Source of the DNA: CAZWUL01 sp964636625
GTDB taxonomy: Bacteria; Atribacterota; Phoenicimicrobiia; Phoenicimicrobiales; Stramentimicrobiaceae
Reading direction: 5' to 3'
DNA length: 16,429 nucleotides
NCBI GenBank assembly: GCA_964636625.1
Contig: CAZWUL010000025.1
Coordinates: forward strand, 1 to 16,429
Shown: positions 15,649 to 16,429 of the stretch, piece after piece
Layout of the letters: each line of letters opens with the position of its first letter
Numbering within the stretch: position 1 is the stretch's first letter
Notes under the pieces: model-generated
What the model was told of the DNA's origin: nothing
Seen by the model: only the letters and a program-made list of their open reading frames with translations
Databases searched by the model: none
Program-made: the position numbers and the translations under genes

Positions 15649-15843
15649 TTATTGTAAAATAACCGCAACTATACGAGAAAAGATAAGGTCAACTATACCT
15701 AAAAAGACGGCAACCAAAGCAACGGTAATTATAACTACTATAGTGCTACTTATTAATTGTTTTCTATTAGGCCAGGTAACTTTTCTTAACTCTGCTCTTG
15801 CTTCTTTAATAAAATTTATTGCTTTTTGAAATAAATTATTCAT
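15649..15843 (-). CDS. secE: Preprotein translocase subunit SecE
   Basis: SecE clamps the SecY channel in the inner membrane as part of SecYEG. From the ATG at 15843 it has 64 residues, the size of short single-span SecE proteins. An amphipathic N-terminal helix carries the family motif ARAELRKVTWPNRKQL (15-30, with Trp24-Pro25), followed by one membrane segment (about 33-63). A longer in-frame ATG at 15897 is rejected because it has no ribosome binding site and its extra 18 residues lack family character. The chosen ATG has a modest AAAGGTG at longish spacing. It lies between trnW and nusG, the usual secE-nusG pairing. Confidence 0.93.
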   Translation of the reverse strand: MNNLFQKAINFIKEARAELRKVTWPNRKQLISSTIVVIITVALVAVFLGIVDLIFSRIVAVILQ

Positions 15844-15910
15844 TTTTATTGGCACACCTTTTCTTTTGCAATATTCAGGCTCTATTATGAATTTCATTTA
15901 GTAAAAAAAA

Positions 15911-15986
15911 TGGCAGGCCCGGCAGGATTTGAACCTGCAACCCCCGGATTTGGAGTCCGGTGCTCTCCCGTTAGAGCTACGGACCT
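15911..15986 (-). tRNA. trnW: tRNA-Trp (anticodon CCA)
   Basis: The minus strand gives a full 76-base cloverleaf with encoded 3' CCA. The acceptor is AGGTCCG with CGGGCCT (one T-G pair). The D stem is GCTC/GAGC, the anticodon stem is CCGGA/TCCGG with loop CTCCAAA, and the T arm is GCAGG-TTCAAAT-CCTGC. The discriminator is G. The anticodon CCA (15953-15951) decodes UGG, tryptophan. It lies between rpmG and secE and must be cut out of the shared transcript. Confidence 0.98.
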
Positions 15987-15999
15987 ATGCTTTTTAAAA

Positions 16000-16149
16000 C
16001 TACTTGGTTTCTTTGTGTTCAGTATGTTTTTTACAAAATTTACAGTACTTTTTTAGTGAAATTCTTCCTGTAGTATTTTTTTTATTTTTATAATTATTAT
16101 AATTACGATTTTCGCATTCCGAACAAGCTAACACAATTCTTTGTCTCAT
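16000..16149 (-). CDS. rpmG: 50S ribosomal protein L33
   Basis: L33 is a small 50S protein near the E site. The 49-residue protein starts MRQRIVLACSEC and ends KHTEHKETK. Cys9, Cys12, Cys36 and Cys39 form two CxxC pairs, so this is the zinc-binding (C+) form. The ATG follows Shine-Dalgarno AAGGAGA (16155-16161) at good spacing. It is the first gene after the promoter at 16189-16217 and lies 13 bases before the tRNA-Trp 5' end. The order rpmG-trnW-secE-nusG is widespread in bacteria. Confidence 0.97.
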   Translation of the reverse strand: MRQRIVLACSECENRNYNNYKNKKNTTGRISLKKYCKFCKKHTEHKETK

Positions 16150-16188
16150 GCTTTTCTCCTTAATATTTGGAAGAAATTAACGAAATTA

Positions 16189-16217
16189 AATCTAACATAT
16201 TTTATCATAACTGTCAA
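16189..16217 (-). promoter_or_regulatory. Promoter for rpmG-trnW-secE-nusG-rplK-rplA
   Basis: On the minus strand a consensus -35 TTGACA (16212-16217) and -10 TAGATT (16189-16194) are 17 bases apart. The predicted start near 16182 gives a leader of about 33 bases to rpmG. It lies downstream of the tuf terminator, so it opens a new transcription unit. Confidence 0.72.
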
Positions 16218-16286
16218 GATATCAACGATATTTATTGAAATCATCTGTAGAGACTATTGCTGAATCTTTTTAATTCTAATTATCGC

Positions 16287-16324
16287 AATAATTAAGACTG
16301 GACAAAAGCCCAGTCTTAATTATT
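16287..16324 (-). terminator. Terminator hairpin after tuf
   Basis: AATAATTAAGACTGG (plus strand 16287-16301) and CCAGTCTTAATTATT (16310-16324) form a perfect 15-bp stem with an 8-base loop, 56 bases after the tuf stop codon. On the minus strand the 3' arm ends in the U-rich CTTAATTATT, so it should act as an intrinsic terminator even without a pure U-run. The symmetry would let it work in both directions. Confidence 0.68.
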
Positions 16325-16379
16325 TCTTGTAATCTAATTATTCCTGAAAATTTTTCCCAATTTTTTAATTATTTTCATA

Positions 16380-16429
16380 CTACTCAATTATTTCCGTAAC
16401 TACACCAGCTGCAATAGTTCTTCCGCCTT
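16380..16429 (-). CDS. tuf: Elongation factor Tu, 3' fragment (second copy)
   Basis: The last codons read G-G-R-T-I-A-A-G-V-V-T-E-I-I-E followed by TAG, the typical EF-Tu C-terminus. The rest lies beyond the window. It precedes rpmG-trnW-secE-nusG, the classical tufB neighbourhood. Together with the copy at 1-31 it shows that the genome has two tuf genes bracketing this cluster. Confidence 0.93.
   Translation of the reverse strand, partial: GGRTIAAGVVTEIIE

Noticed and set aside
15844..15897. Extended SecE start at 15897
   Set aside because: There is no Shine-Dalgarno before this ATG, it lies 13 bases from the tRNA 3' end, and the added residues are not SecE-like.

Overview
This is an AT-rich bacterial window holding the canonical tuf–rpmG–trnW–secE–nusG–rplKAJL–rpoBC–rpsL–rpsG–fusA–tuf block. 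Everything is transcribed from the minus strand, so in transcription order it reads right to left. All genes are core information-processing genes. No mobile elements, CRISPR arrays or accessory genes were seen, and no gene-free stretch exceeds about 230 bases.

The organism cannot be named with certainty. The low GC content, two tuf copies, four-cysteine L33, normal-length NusG and a very long beta' subunit (about 1711 residues, against about 1200 in Bacillus and 1407 in E. coli) argue against a classical Bacillus or enterobacterial relative. They fit a deeper lineage. Beta' subunits of similar size occur in Thermotogota; Synergistota- or Atribacterota-like groups are guesses only.

Layout in transcription order. 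The 3' end of one tuf copy (16380-16429) is followed by a terminator-like hairpin. A TTGACA-17-TAGATT promoter then drives rpmG, tRNA-Trp, secE, nusG, rplK and rplA. A hairpin abutting the rplA Shine-Dalgarno is a candidate L1 autoregulatory site. Between rplA and rplJ lies a well-formed L10 leader: an L10-binding fold, an intrinsic terminator, and an 8-bp complementarity that can act as antiterminator. It controls rplJ-rplL. The rplL-rpoB gap has a hairpin and a TTGACT-17-TATACT promoter for rpoB-rpoC. A third strong promoter (TTGACA-17-TAGAAT) precedes the str operon rpsL-rpsG-fusA-tuf, whose tuf is cut off after its first ten codons at base 1.

The gene set links RNA polymerase (beta, beta'), its elongation factor NusG, ribosomal stalk and decoding-site proteins, elongation factors and the SecE translocase subunit. 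The main oddities are a nusG with no in-frame standard start codon ahead of its conserved N-terminus, two large repeat-bearing insertions in beta', a charged N-terminal extension on L7/L12, non-AUG starts on all four rplJL-rpoBC genes, and a 14-bp inverted repeat linking the L10 leader to the rpoB upstream region.
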